From positions 1 through 64,000 of the forward strand of contig NZ_LQPE01000147.1 in assembly GCF_002101735.1 (NCBI RefSeq): a DNA stretch of 64,000 nucleotides, written 5' to 3'. Shown in pieces: positions 41,913 through 50,771 of the stretch (positions within the stretch are counted from its first letter, which is position 1; each line of letters begins with the position of its first letter). This DNA comes from Mycobacterium kyorinense. GTDB taxonomy: Bacteria > Actinomycetota > Actinomycetes > Mycobacteriales > Mycobacteriaceae. A model generated the notes under the pieces. The model made no database searches and was not told where the DNA came from. It was given only the letters and a program-made list of their open reading frames with translations. The translations under genes and the position numbers were made by a program.

Positions 41913-43229
41913 ATGTCTGATACCCGACCGCGACACGCAGCGCCCGACCCCAAGGCCGGCGTCAGAGCCACCCGAACCGTGCGCTTCTGGGCGGTACCGA
42001 TTGTCATCACAGTGGCGGTATTGTCGGCGCTCGCCGCTTTCTACCTCGGCGGCATCTTGAATCCGACGACTAACCTGCGGCATTTTCCGATCGCGGTGGT
42101 CAACGAAGATGCGGGGCCGACGGGCGATCAACTCGTCAGCGGGGTGACATCCGGCTTGGACAAGGACAAGTTCGACGTCCGCGCGCTCTCCCGCCAAGAC
42201 GCCATGCGGCAATTGGACACCGCGCAGGTGTACGGGGCCGTGGTGATACCTCCGACGTTCTCGTCGAAGCTGCAGGACTTCGCCCGCAGCGCAGTGGCTT
42301 TGGGACCCATCGACCGACCTGTCGTCCACGTCACGACGAATCCGCGGGCCGGCAGGTTGGGGTCCAGCATCGCCGGCCACACGCTGTCCCAAGCGATGAC
42401 GGTGGCGAATCACCGCTTGGGCGAACGGCTTTCCCAAGAGGTGGCGATGCAAAGCCAGGGCGCACCGATGGCCGCCGCTGTAGCGGCGATACTGGGCAGC
42501 CCCATCGACGTCAAGAGCGAGGTCTACAAACCCTTGCCCAACGGCACCGGCAACGGCCTGTCCGCGTTCTACTACGCGCTGCTGCTGTTGTTGGCGGGAT
42601 TCACCGGCAGCATCGTCGTCAGCACTTTGGTGGACTCGATGCTCGGTTACGTGCCGGCCGAATTCGGCCCGGTCTACCGGTTCGCCGAACAGGTGAGAAT
42701 CTCGCGGTTTCGCACACTGTTGATCAAATGGGCGTTGATGGCACTGCTGGCGCTGTTGACGTCGGCGGTCTACATGGCGATAGCCAGCGGGCTCGGCATG
42801 CCCATCGATCGCAGTTGGCCGATCTGGCTCTACGGGGTGTTCGCCATTGCGGCGGTGGGGGTCACGTCGACGTCGCTGATCGCGGTGCTGGGCACACTGG
42901 GCTTGGTGGTCAGCATGTTCGTCTTCGTGATCCTCGGATTGCCGTCGGCGGGCGCGACGGTTCCCTTGGAGGCGACGCCGCCGCTGTTCGGCTGGCTGGC
43001 CAAATTCGAACCGATGCACCAGGTCTATCTGGGGGCGCGGGCCCTGCTTTACCTCGACGGGCGAGCCGATGCCGGGCTGTCGCACGCGCTGGTATTGACG
43101 GCCGTCGGGTTGGTGATCGGGCTGCTGCTCGGCGGCATTGTCACTCGCATCTACGACCGCCGGGGGTATCACCGCATCCCGGCGGCGCCGGGTCCGGAGA
43201 AGGCCACGCCGGAGCCTGAAGAATCGTAA
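41913..43229 (+). CDS. YhgE/Pip-like (ABC-2-type) membrane protein, Rv0180c-like
   Basis: A 438-residue protein with one N-terminal membrane segment, a long extracytoplasmic domain (FPIAVVNEDAGPTGDQLVSGV to HTLSQAMTVANHRL) and five C-terminal segments, the last before RIYDRRGYHRIP. This is the YhgE/Pip or DUF3533 layout, related to ABC-2 permeases but with no ATPase nearby. AGGAG lies 6 bases upstream of the ATG. The C-terminus is Pro/Glu-rich. The order pirin, this gene, lipoprotein matches Rv0181c-Rv0180c-Rv0179c. Confidence 0.85.
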   Translation: MSDTRPRHAAPDPKAGVRATRTVRFWAVPIVITVAVLSALAAFYLGGILNPTTNLRHFPIAVVNEDAGPTGDQLVSGVTSGLDKDKFDVRALSRQDAMRQLDTAQVYGAVVIPPTFSSKLQDFARSAVALGPIDRPVVHVTTNPRAGRLGSSIAGHTLSQAMTVANHRLGERLSQEVAMQSQGAPMAAAVAAILGSPIDVKSEVYKPLPNGTGNGLSAFYYALLLLLAGFTGSIVVSTLVDSMLGYVPAEFGPVYRFAEQVRISRFRTLLIKWALMALLALLTSAVYMAIASGLGMPIDRSWPIWLYGVFAIAAVGVTSTSLIAVLGTLGLVVSMFVFVILGLPSAGATVPLEATPPLFGWLAKFEPMHQVYLGARALLYLDGRADAGLSHALVLTAVGLVIGLLLGGIVTRIYDRRGYHRIPAAPGPEKATPEPEES

Positions 43230-43355
43230 ATCGAAGCGGCTGAACGTAATTCCGCCGCAGCCAAAGCGTCACCCGACTGTTATGTAAGTTGACTGTGTTA
43301 TTGGCGTGGCTAATGTTGTGCTTGTTGTACCGACTTCCGCGCCGAAAGGTCACCC

Positions 43356-44447
43356 GTGTCGACTCTGGCTGTCGTCTTCCGGCGCGTGACAGCCTGCTGC
43401 GCCGTGCTGGCGTCGTGTGTCGCGCTGGCGACCGGCATCGGACAGCCGGTTGCGCGCGCCGCCGAGGCTCGCGAGCTGCTGGCCAACGCCATTGCCAATA
43501 CCCGCGGTTCCTACCTGGTGTACAACTTCGGCGCCGGCCACCCCGCGCCAATGCTCAACGCGGGCGGCAGCTGGTACGACGGGACCAGCGGCGGCCACCT
43601 GATGATCATCAAGGCTGCCTCGCAACGGCTTTCCCCGCACCTATTGGTGGACAGCCACCGCGGTTACCAGGCCCGGTGTGAACGCAACCCGGGGGCGCGC
43701 ACCGGCGACGGGCTCCTCCAGGCGTCGGAAACCTATGCCCCGGTGCAAGCGTGGCAGGTGATGGGCCAGCCGACCATCGCCATCAACGCCAACTTCTTCG
43801 ATGTCCGCGGACAGAAAGGCGGCTCGTGGCGGTCGACGGGCTGCAGCTCACCGCTGGGCGCCTACGTCGACAACACCCGCGGACAGGGCCGGGCGAACCA
43901 GGCTGTCACCGGCACCATCCCCTACGCCGGCAAGCAAGGCTTGTCCGGCGGCAGCGAACACTGGAGTGCATTGGCGACGATGATCCTCCCGACCCACGGA
44001 GCGCCGTATGTGTTGTGGCCCAACGGCGGACGTGACGGCAACGACTACGATGCCGCCACACAGGTCGTTACGGGTTTGGTGGACAAGGGCGAGCAGTTTG
44101 TTGCGGTGAGCGGGTTGGGGTTGTTGTCCCCCGGGAGTACCGGCCAACTCAACGACGGCGGGCCCAGTGCGGCGCGGACTGCGCTCGCCTATTCGAAGAC
44201 CCGGGACGAGATGTACGTGTTCCAGGGCGGCAGCTACACACCGGACAATATCCAGGATCTGTTCCGCGGATTGGGCAGCGACACCGCAATTTTGCTCGAC
44301 GGCGGCGGGTCGTCGGCGATTGTGCTGCGACGCGACACCGGCGGCATGTGGGCCGGCGCCGGGGTGCCGAAGGGCTCCTGCGACACCCGCCAAGTGCTCT
44401 GCGACTCGCACGAGCGGGCATTGCCAAGCTGGTTGGCATTCAACTAA
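43356..44447 (+). CDS. Lipoprotein with phosphodiester glycosidase (NAGPA-like) domain
   Basis: A 363-residue exported protein starting at GTG with AAAGG upstream. The signal peptide ends in a lipobox LASC with Cys21 as the likely lipid anchor. The remainder fits the phosphodiester glycosidase family (PF09992): TIAINANFFDVRG with the conserved Asn/Asp, FVAVSGLGLLSPG, and the metal/active-site motif ILLDGGGSSAIVL. Such enzymes remove sugars linked through phosphodiesters. The position between Rv0180c- and Rv0178-like genes makes it the probable counterpart of the Mtb lipoprotein LprO (Rv0179c); that link is by synteny only. Confidence 0.82.
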   Translation: MSTLAVVFRRVTACCAVLASCVALATGIGQPVARAAEARELLANAIANTRGSYLVYNFGAGHPAPMLNAGGSWYDGTSGGHLMIIKAASQRLSPHLLVDSHRGYQARCERNPGARTGDGLLQASETYAPVQAWQVMGQPTIAINANFFDVRGQKGGSWRSTGCSSPLGAYVDNTRGQGRANQAVTGTIPYAGKQGLSGGSEHWSALATMILPTHGAPYVLWPNGGRDGNDYDAATQVVTGLVDKGEQFVAVSGLGLLSPGSTGQLNDGGPSAARTALAYSKTRDEMYVFQGGSYTPDNIQDLFRGLGSDTAILLDGGGSSAIVLRRDTGGMWAGAGVPKGSCDTRQVLCDSHERALPSWLAFN

Positions 44448-44468
44448 TTTCCTTGCCGAGCAGACGGG

Positions 44469-45008
44469 TTAGGTGATCGGGGCCGGCGGGCCGTCGTCTT
44501 CAGCGGCGCCGAGTAGATCCAGCTGCATCCATGCGACATCGTGCCAGTGCCCGTGCTTCCATCCGACGCGACGGTAGAGACCGGCCTGCTCGAATCCGAA
44601 AGATCGATGAAAGGCGTTGCTGGCTTCGTTGGGTTGGGTGATTCCCGCGAAGGCTCGGCGATAGCCGCGCTCGCTGAGCCGCTGCAGAAGGTGTGCATAG
44701 AGTTTGCGGCCGCCGCCAAAGCGGTAATGGTGGGCTACGACATAAATACTCGTCTCCACCGACCATTGGTATGCGGCGCGCGGGTTGAACGCGTGCGCGT
44801 AGGCGTAGCCGACGATCTCCTGGTCCAGTTCGAGGACAAGCCAGTCGTGGCTCTCGCGAGCCGCGGCGATGCGCGACGCCATCTGCTCGGTCGTCGGGAC
44901 TTCGGTCTCGAAGGTGATTGCCGTGTCCTCGACATAGGGACGATAGATCGCGACGCAAGCCGCCGCATCCGCCGACGACGCCGACCGAACAATGCTGGTT
45001 TCGCTCAT
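44469..45008 (-). CDS. GNAT N-acetyltransferase (phosphinothricin-type)
   Basis: A 179-residue GNAT protein. The acetyl-CoA loop is degenerate, FGGGRKLYAHLL, preceded by STRY-type strands (YIVVAHHYR), and the C-terminus AFHRSFGFEQAGLYRRVGWKHGHWHDVAWM is diagnostic of the Pat/Bar/MddA group. These acetylate phosphinothricin, methionine sulfoximine/sulfone or related amino acids. It converges with the lipoprotein gene 21 bases away. It belongs to a small block absent from Mtb at this site. Confidence 0.9.
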   Translation of the reverse strand: MSETSIVRSASSADAAACVAIYRPYVEDTAITFETEVPTTEQMASRIAAARESHDWLVLELDQEIVGYAYAHAFNPRAAYQWSVETSIYVVAHHYRFGGGRKLYAHLLQRLSERGYRRAFAGITQPNEASNAFHRSFGFEQAGLYRRVGWKHGHWHDVAWMQLDLLGAAEDDGPPAPIT

Positions 45009-45108
45009 ACAGACAGCCTTATGTCCTCGTGTTTAGGTGGTTGTTGAGCCAGGTGCTCGCCGCGTCGTTGAGGGCCAAAATATTCGGCCAAGTTATCGGC
45101 TCAAAAGC

Positions 45109-46113
45109 TCAACGCGTGAAGTACTCCCGTACTGCCGCAACAAACGTGTCGACATCGTCCGTGTTCACGTCGAGATGCGTCACGAACCGCGATGAGTAAA
45201 GCATCTGCGTCAGAATGCCCCGCTTCTTGAGCCACGCCTCCAGGGCCGCGCATTCCGCCTCCGGGAACTGCGCGAAAACCATGTTGGTGGCGTGCGATAC
45301 CGCGCCTACTTCGTCGATCTGCGCCAGCCCCTTGGCAAGGCGCGCGGCGTTCGCGTGGTCGTCGGCCAGCCGCGCCACGTTGTGATCGAGGGCGTAAAGA
45401 CACGCGGCCGCAAGCACTCCCGACTGGCGCATGCCGCCGCCGAGCACCTTGCGCCACCGGTGCGCCACGTCGATCAGCGCCCTGCTGCCTACCAGCACCG
45501 AACCCACCGGCGCACCTAGACTCTTCGAAAAACAGATCGACACCGTATCGAAGCCCTCGGTCAGCGCCGCCAGAGGCTTGTTCGATGCGACCGCCGCATT
45601 GAAAAGGCGTGCGCCGTCCAGGTGAGTCGTCAGCCCGCGGCTGTGCGCGAACTGGGTGGCCTCGGCGACGTAATCCGCCGGCAGAACCTTTCCCCCGATG
45701 GTGTTTTCAAGCGCCAGCAGGCGGGTGCGCGCAAAGTGGTCGTCGAGCGGTTTGATGACCGCCGCGACGCGCTCGAGCGGAATCGTGCCGTCCTCGGCGT
45801 TGTCCAGGGGTTGCGGCTGGACGCTGGCAAGCACCGCCGCGCCGCCGCCCTCATATCTGTACGAGTGGGCAGCCTGGCCGACGATGTATTCGTCGCCGCG
45901 TCCGCAATGCGCCATCACCGCGGCGAGGTTGCTTTGCGTGCCGCTCGGAAAGAACAGCCCGGCTTCCTTGCCCGCCTCCTCAGCCAGTCGGGCCTGCAGC
46001 CGCAGCACGGTTGGGTCGTCGCCCCACACGTCGTCGCCGGTCTCAGCGCGGGCCATCGCCTCGAGCATGGCCGGGCTGGGCCGGGTGACGGTGTCGCTGC
46101 GCATGTCGATCAT
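45109..46113 (-). CDS. Low-specificity L-threonine aldolase
   Basis: A 334-residue PLP-dependent fold-type I enzyme cleaving threonine or allo-threonine to glycine and acetaldehyde. The family N-terminus MIDMRSDTVTRPSPAML is present, as are HLDGARLFNAAVA (PLP-pyridine Asp) and the Schiff-base Lys in SICFSKSLGAPVGSVL. It is divergent from the PPOX gene with 27 bases between starts. Confidence 0.93.
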   Translation of the reverse strand: MIDMRSDTVTRPSPAMLEAMARAETGDDVWGDDPTVLRLQARLAEEAGKEAGLFFPSGTQSNLAAVMAHCGRGDEYIVGQAAHSYRYEGGGAAVLASVQPQPLDNAEDGTIPLERVAAVIKPLDDHFARTRLLALENTIGGKVLPADYVAEATQFAHSRGLTTHLDGARLFNAAVASNKPLAALTEGFDTVSICFSKSLGAPVGSVLVGSRALIDVAHRWRKVLGGGMRQSGVLAAACLYALDHNVARLADDHANAARLAKGLAQIDEVGAVSHATNMVFAQFPEAECAALEAWLKKRGILTQMLYSSRFVTHLDVNTDDVDTFVAAVREYFTR

Positions 46114-46140
46114 GCGAAGGAGCCCTCATAGACTCGGTAC

Positions 46141-46620
46141 ATGGCAACTTCCTCCAAGTCGGCTGTCACCAAAGTTACCGACTTCTTCTACGAGCGGATG
46201 CGGCACAAGGCTGCCTGGTCGGTGGCAGACGCCGAACCGACCACTGGCTTCGCTTCGCTCGCCGGGCAGAAGTATGCCCTGCTGCTCACCTACCGCAAAG
46301 ACGGGCGGGCTGTTCCATCACCGGTGTGGTTCGGCCGCGCCGAGCAGGATCGGGTGTATTTCGACACCGAAGAGGCCGCCGGCAAGGTCAAACGCATCCG
46401 TAACAATCCCGAGGTGCGGCTCGCCCCTTGTGATGTGCGTGGGAAGCCACTTGGTCCGCCGGCAGTCGGCATCGCACGCGTCCTCGACCCCCGCGAAACA
46501 GACTATGCAGAGCGCACTATCGCCGCTAATTACGGACTTGGGCGCAGGCTCTATTACGGCGCATCGAAGCGGCTGCCGGTGCCGACTATCTACGTAGAGG
46601 TGCAGCCGAAGCGCAGCTAG
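46141..46620 (+). CDS. PPOX-class F420-dependent protein
   Basis: A 159-residue split-beta-barrel protein of the pyridoxamine-oxidase-like, F420-binding type abundant in mycobacteria. YALLLTYRKDGRAVPSPVWFG is the typical N-terminal strand pair. KVKRIRNNPEVRLAPCDVRGKPLG supplies the basic residues that bind the F420 tail, and the C-terminus LGRRLYYGASKRLPVPTIYVEV is also typical. The substrate is unknown. The start is ATG. Confidence 0.88.
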   Translation: MATSSKSAVTKVTDFFYERMRHKAAWSVADAEPTTGFASLAGQKYALLLTYRKDGRAVPSPVWFGRAEQDRVYFDTEEAAGKVKRIRNNPEVRLAPCDVRGKPLGPPAVGIARVLDPRETDYAERTIAANYGLGRRLYYGASKRLPVPTIYVEVQPKRS

Positions 46621-46685
46621 CCCTGGTCGCGATCTCGGGCCAGGGATTCACAAGCAACCCATTGACGGCCAATCCGTGGTCCACG

Positions 46686-47363
46686 ATGGTTGGGGGGATG
46701 GCTGATACGCGCGCGGCATGGAGTGGATGGACCCTCGGGAAGCTCGGCGGGGCGGTCTATGACTTCGGCGTTGAGCGGGAATGGCTTGCAAGACCGGCGG
46801 GTCTCGCACTGTGGGGCACCGACATCCGGTTGCTGTTCGACAGCATCCGCGCGGTGGGCGAGGTGCCGGATGGTTCAGCGGTGCTGGACATCCCCTGCGG
46901 CGGTGGCCTCGCGTTGCGTGGCCTGCGGAAGGGGCAACGGGTGCGCTACGTGGCTGCGGACATCTCACCGGACATGCTGGAGCGGGCCCGGCGGCGAGCA
47001 TCCGTGATGGGGCGTGACGATGTCGAGTTCGCCCAAGCCAACATCGAGCGAATGCCGCTCGGCGACAACGAATTCGACCTATGCCTTTCATTTAACGGAC
47101 TGCATTGTCTGCCCGACCCTGCTGCAGCCGTCCGGGAGATCTCGCGGTGCCTGGCACCCGGCGGCCGACTGGTGGGCTCCGCCGTCGTCCGTGGTGTGGG
47201 GCGGCACCAAGACAACTTGATTGGAGCCTTACGCCGCGCCGCGGTGTTCGGCCCCGGCGGCACCGCCGAGGACCTGCGCGACTGGCTCACAGGCGCCGGG
47301 TTGCGGGTCAACCGACTGCTGCGGTCGGGGGCAGTTGCCTATTTCACCGCAACATCCGACTGA
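46686..47363 (+). CDS. SAM-dependent class I methyltransferase
   Basis: About 225 residues. Motif I is VLDIPCGGGLAL, then ADISPDMLERAR and the methyltransferase-11 post-motif FDLCLSFNGLHCLPDP. The target is unknown; the fold type includes small-molecule and lipid methyltransferases. The start is uncertain: ATG 46686, ATG 46698 just behind a run of G, or an upstream TTG at 46662. It converges with the short P450-like remnant. Confidence 0.85.
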   Translation: MVGGMADTRAAWSGWTLGKLGGAVYDFGVEREWLARPAGLALWGTDIRLLFDSIRAVGEVPDGSAVLDIPCGGGLALRGLRKGQRVRYVAADISPDMLERARRRASVMGRDDVEFAQANIERMPLGDNEFDLCLSFNGLHCLPDPAAAVREISRCLAPGGRLVGSAVVRGVGRHQDNLIGALRRAAVFGPGGTAEDLRDWLTGAGLRVNRLLRSGAVAYFTATSD

Positions 47364-47395
47364 TGGGCGTCACCGCTTAGCCGCGTGAGCGCCAG

Positions 47396-47602
47396 TCAGG
47401 ACGCAACGGCCGCGCCGAGCGACACCGGTAGGCGTTTGAGGCCGTGCAATCCGATCGTGTCGTTGAAGGTCGGTTCAGCGGCCGGATCGATATCGATTCT
47501 CACCAGCCGCGCCAAGGGATCACCCCGCCGGGCTTGCAGTTTCCACACCGGGCGCAGCACGCCATAGCCAACCGCCCAATGCGTCCACTCACGGACTGGC
47601 AC
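47396..47602 (-). pseudogene. Probable cytochrome P450 remnant with internal deletion
   Basis: A 68-residue frame from GTG 47602 with AGGGAG 7 bases upstream. The first 40 residues (VREWTHWAVGYGVLRP, then QARRGDPLARLV) look like the N-terminus of mycobacterial P450s such as the CYP140 type. The last 20 (IGLHGLKRLPVSLG) look like a P450 C-terminus. The heme-binding Cys region and everything between are absent. An in-frame deletion of about 1.1 kb would explain it. The resemblance is from memory of family sequences; it may instead be an unrelated small gene. Confidence 0.45.
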
Positions 47603-47673
47603 GTGCTCACTCCCTGCCAATCGGCTGCACACGAGCCTACTGCCATCCGGCCGCACAGGCCCAGCAAAACGGG

Positions 47674-48363
47674 CTACGCGTGGGTCGGTGTCCGGGGCTT
47701 GCCGAACCGGAAGATCAGCATGCTGACCGCGATCACCACGGCGGCCAGCGCGATCACCGGCGCGACGGTGATCCGGGACAGCGTCGCACCGACAACGGCG
47801 CCGCCACACATCGCCGCAATCACGCTGTAGCGCAACTTTTCCCGCTCGCCGCTGCCACCGGCCAGCCTGCTGTCGAAGCCGATGCCGACGATCGTCGACG
47901 TCAGCACCGTCGTGCTGAGTTCCTGGATCCCGAATTGGCGTGCCGCGACATTCTGCGCGCCGAAAGTCATGGCCAGCCCCGCGATCAGGATGAGCTTTGT
48001 GTTGTCGTGATAGCCCAGCACACCCGTACCGGCCAGAATCGACGGAGCCACCAGCATCGCGACCTCTACGCCCAGCGCTACGGTGAGCCACCGTCGAGGC
48101 TCGTCGCCAAGCAACCGGGTCAACCGCCCGCCGATCACCGTGCCGCACAGGAATCCCAGGAACGCGACGACGGCGGCAGTCAGGTCGATTCCGGCGCCGG
48201 GCACAAACCAGAACCCGAGGAAGATGACGTTGCCCGTCATGTTGGCGACGAAGACGTGGCCGAGCACCAGCACGCTGATCGCGTCCACCAAACCCGTCGC
48301 GAATGTCAGTAGCAGCAAAGCGGCGACCGTGAGTCGATCGGACACCGGCGAGGCAACTGCCAT
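47674..48363 (-). CDS. DUF1275 (YoaK-like) membrane protein
   Basis: A 229-residue protein with six membrane segments and the DUF1275 pattern: FATGLVDAISVLVLGHVFVANMTGNVIFLGF at the N-terminus, GAQNVAARQFGIQELSTTVLTSTIVGIG in the middle. Function unknown. The ATG at 48363 is preceded by AAAGG; a TTG three codons upstream is less likely. It is the last accessory gene before the mce1 operon and lies downstream of its final gene on the same strand, 28 bases away. Confidence 0.87.
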   Translation of the reverse strand: MAVASPVSDRLTVAALLLLTFATGLVDAISVLVLGHVFVANMTGNVIFLGFWFVPGAGIDLTAAVVAFLGFLCGTVIGGRLTRLLGDEPRRWLTVALGVEVAMLVAPSILAGTGVLGYHDNTKLILIAGLAMTFGAQNVAARQFGIQELSTTVLTSTIVGIGFDSRLAGGSGEREKLRYSVIAAMCGGAVVGATLSRITVAPVIALAAVVIAVSMLIFRFGKPRTPTHA

Positions 48364-48391
48364 GGGGTCCAATACCTTTCGGCGGGCTGCC

Positions 48392-49216
48392 CTATATCTG
48401 TGGCGTCAAATCCAAGGAGGTGATGGTCGTCATCTTGGTCACCAGCCAGCGCGCGTGATCACGTTTCATGGTCAGCCGGTAAGACAAATACCTCAGCGAA
48501 GGAACGTTTTTCGACAACGGACTGGTGGATGTCGTGTTGGTATACACGATCGCGGTGGCATCGTTGGCATGCAGTGACTCGACCGCCGCCCCGGTGACTT
48601 CGGTGGTGTTGGTGATCTGGGCCTGCTTGTTCGGCGCCACAATCGCATCGATGTACTTGCGGTACTGCGCTTCGAAATCGCCGCTGAGGTACTGGGCCGC
48701 CCGGTCGGCCAGCTTGTCCATGTTGTCCGGGTTGTAGGTCCATAACGTGGTGATCGCATTGGCGGCAGTGCTCGCGACTCGCAGCTTGGTGTCCACGGTG
48801 GCGCGGTCCTTCACATACGGCTGAACCATCGCGCCGGCGAACGCCGCAGAGGCCACGAACAATACGGCCGCAGCGGCAACCACGATGGCGAGACGCCGAC
48901 CGACCGGTCGCCTGGCCGGGTCGGTCTCCGTGATCTCTGCTTCCTCGGCCGCGGCGTCGTCAGACTCGGCGGCCTCGTCAGACTCGTTGGATTCGGCTGT
49001 TGCCGTGGCGCTCTCACCAGCATCGTCGGCAGCCGATTCAGACGCTTCCACCTCGGGTTGCTCGTCGGCCTTCTCGGGCTCGTCCGAATCCGTCTCGACA
49101 GCCTCGGTCGAAGCAACCGCGGACTTGTTGCGTCCTCGGCTGGGCCACCAGCGGCGCTTCCGCGGCGGCTGCTCGGCCTCGGTCAGATCACCTGCTGCAG
49201 GCTGCTGATCTTCCAC
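48392..49216 (-). CDS. Mce-associated membrane protein, Rv0178-like
   Basis: About 274 residues from GTG 49216 (34-base overlap with the upstream gene). A long acidic, disordered N-terminus of some 120 residues, rich in Glu/Ser/Ala, precedes one membrane segment (LAIVVAAAAVLFVASAAFAGAMV). A SnoaL-like extracytoplasmic domain follows (TLWTYNPDNMDKLADRAAQYLSGDFEAQY to RWLVTKMTTITSLDLTPQ), typical of proteins encoded at the end of mce operons. They probably stabilise the Mce importer. A start inside the frame further down cannot be excluded. Confidence 0.85.
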   Translation of the reverse strand: MEDQQPAAGDLTEAEQPPRKRRWWPSRGRNKSAVASTEAVETDSDEPEKADEQPEVEASESAADDAGESATATAESNESDEAAESDDAAAEEAEITETDPARRPVGRRLAIVVAAAAVLFVASAAFAGAMVQPYVKDRATVDTKLRVASTAANAITTLWTYNPDNMDKLADRAAQYLSGDFEAQYRKYIDAIVAPNKQAQITNTTEVTGAAVESLHANDATAIVYTNTTSTSPLSKNVPSLRYLSYRLTMKRDHARWLVTKMTTITSLDLTPQI

Positions 49217-49797
49217 TGATCGCCTTCCCGCTGAGCGGTTAACACCCAACGATTTGTGCTCTCGATTGTTTGCTTCCCGTCGGGAGTCTTGTAAGTGACT
49301 TCGGTAGCCACAAGCACGCTTGCGCTGCCATCGTCGTTCCACCGTTCCACCCCGGCATCCAGCGCGATGCCCTTGGTGGGCTCAGCTTGCGCGACGTTGA
49401 GGAGGACCTCGTTCACCTTGTCTCGGTACTGCTTGGCGAAATCGCCGGTACCGTTTGCCAATATCCTGTCGACGTAGGCGTTGGCGTGAAACGGGTCCAG
49501 CGACGTGAACGTTGTCATGAATGATCGGGCGAAGCCGAGCACGTCGACTTCCTTCATCGCCAACTCGTGATGCTTGCGATGGGTAACCAGGATGAGCGAC
49601 GACGCCGTGATTGCGCCCGCCGCGACCAACACGGCGACCGTCATCGCTAGCGGCATTACCCACTGCCTAGACGGTTTCCACCACTGGCGCGGTAACTTCA
49701 ACCGCCGCAACGACATCCGCGACCACAGCGATGTCCTCGGTATCCCTTGGGATAGCAGTGGCTCTTCACCGGGCTGAACTCGGCGGCGCGGGCTCAC
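49183..49797 (-). CDS. Mce-associated membrane protein, Rv0177-like
   Basis: A 204-residue protein starting at GTG in a GTGA overlap with the upstream gene. Arg-rich cytoplasmic N-terminus, one membrane segment (MPLAMTVAVLVAAGAITASSLILV), then the Mce-associated domain: FARSFMTTFTSLDPFHANAYVDRILANGTGDFAKQY and the C-terminal DQWKISSLQQVI. It belongs to the mce1 operon; the role in Mce assembly is inferred from the family. Confidence 0.87.
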   Translation of the reverse strand: MSPRRRVQPGEEPLLSQGIPRTSLWSRMSLRRLKLPRQWWKPSRQWVMPLAMTVAVLVAAGAITASSLILVTHRKHHELAMKEVDVLGFARSFMTTFTSLDPFHANAYVDRILANGTGDFAKQYRDKVNEVLLNVAQAEPTKGIALDAGVERWNDDGSASVLVATEVTYKTPDGKQTIESTNRWVLTAQREGDQWKISSLQQVI

Positions 49798-50771
49798 TTT
49801 TGCCCCTTGGCTGGCTTGGGTTTGGTCACCACGGTCAGGTCGTCGACGAGCCAGCGCGCGTCGTGGCTCTTGGCGAACGCGACTCGGACGGTGGCAGTGA
49901 TGAACCGCTGCTGTTGCTCGCCGCCGCGATGACCTTGCAGGAACAGCAGCATCTCCGCCCGATCCGGTGTCGCGGACTTTACCGCGCTGTTGGTCACCCA
50001 GTACTCGTTGACCACCGGCTGGCCCTTTTGCACTACCTCTTGCTGCTTGGCGAGCTGGTCGCGGTATTTGTCCGTGGTCAGTGAACGCGCCCGCGCGAAA
50101 TCCTGCTGCAGAGTTTTCGGGTCATAGGTAAGCATCTCGGCGACGATCTTCGGCCCCTGCGCCTGGATGGCAGCGCGCGTCTGGTCGCACGCCCGCTCGT
50201 TCATGAAGACCACCGTGAAGCTCAACACCGCACCGCCCGCACACAGCACCGCCGCAGCCGCCACGACGATTGCGGCAATCCGGCGGGCGACCGTGGGCCG
50301 CTGATCCGCTTCGGCACGGCGCACCTCGGTACGCAGCAGCAGGTCGGCAAATGTACGTCGACGCGAATCCCACAGCGGCCAAAGCCAACCCACGAACACC
50401 GAAATCGTGTCCAACAGGTGGGCGAAGTCTCGCAGCAGCAGTCGCCCCACTCCGGCGGAACTCCCGTCGCGGCGTACCACGGTGATTCCCACTAGCGCAC
50501 GACCCAGGCTCCAACCGCGGTTCGCCGGCCACACGGTCCGATTGATCAGGGTCAGCAGTATCACGGTCGCCGCAACCGCAATGCACAGTGACCACCACGC
50601 GCTGCGTACCGGTACCGCTAGTGAGGCTAAAACCACCGTCGCCACCACGGCGACGCTCGGCAACACGTCGACGACGAACGCGGCCGCACGGATGTGCCAG
50701 CGCGCCAAGCTATTCGGCGCCGCCGTATCGACTGCCGGCACGGTGTCGGTCTCGTCGACCACTGCCGTCAC
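49794..50771 (-). CDS. RDD-domain Mce-associated membrane protein, Rv0176-like
   Basis: A 325-residue protein starting at GTG that overlaps the upstream stop. The N-terminal half is an RDD domain with three hydrophobic segments (RAAAFVVDVLPSVAVVATVVLASL; WSLGRALVGITVVRRDG; RRRTFADLLLRTEV). A fourth membrane segment then leads to a Mce-associated extracytoplasmic domain (AEMLTYDPKTLQQDFARARSLTTDKYRDQL). Matches the fused layout and position of Rv0176. Confidence 0.88.
   Translation of the reverse strand: MTAVVDETDTVPAVDTAAPNSLARWHIRAAAFVVDVLPSVAVVATVVLASLAVPVRSAWWSLCIAVAATVILLTLINRTVWPANRGWSLGRALVGITVVRRDGSSAGVGRLLLRDFAHLLDTISVFVGWLWPLWDSRRRTFADLLLRTEVRRAEADQRPTVARRIAAIVVAAAAVLCAGGAVLSFTVVFMNERACDQTRAAIQAQGPKIVAEMLTYDPKTLQQDFARARSLTTDKYRDQLAKQQEVVQKGQPVVNEYWVTNSAVKSATPDRAEMLLFLQGHRGGEQQQRFITATVRVAFAKSHDARWLVDDLTVVTKPKPAKGQK

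Noticed and set aside
46662..46685. TTG start for the methyltransferase gene
   Set aside because: No ribosome site precedes it and the extra residues are not protein-like; an ATG at 46686 or 46698 is more likely.
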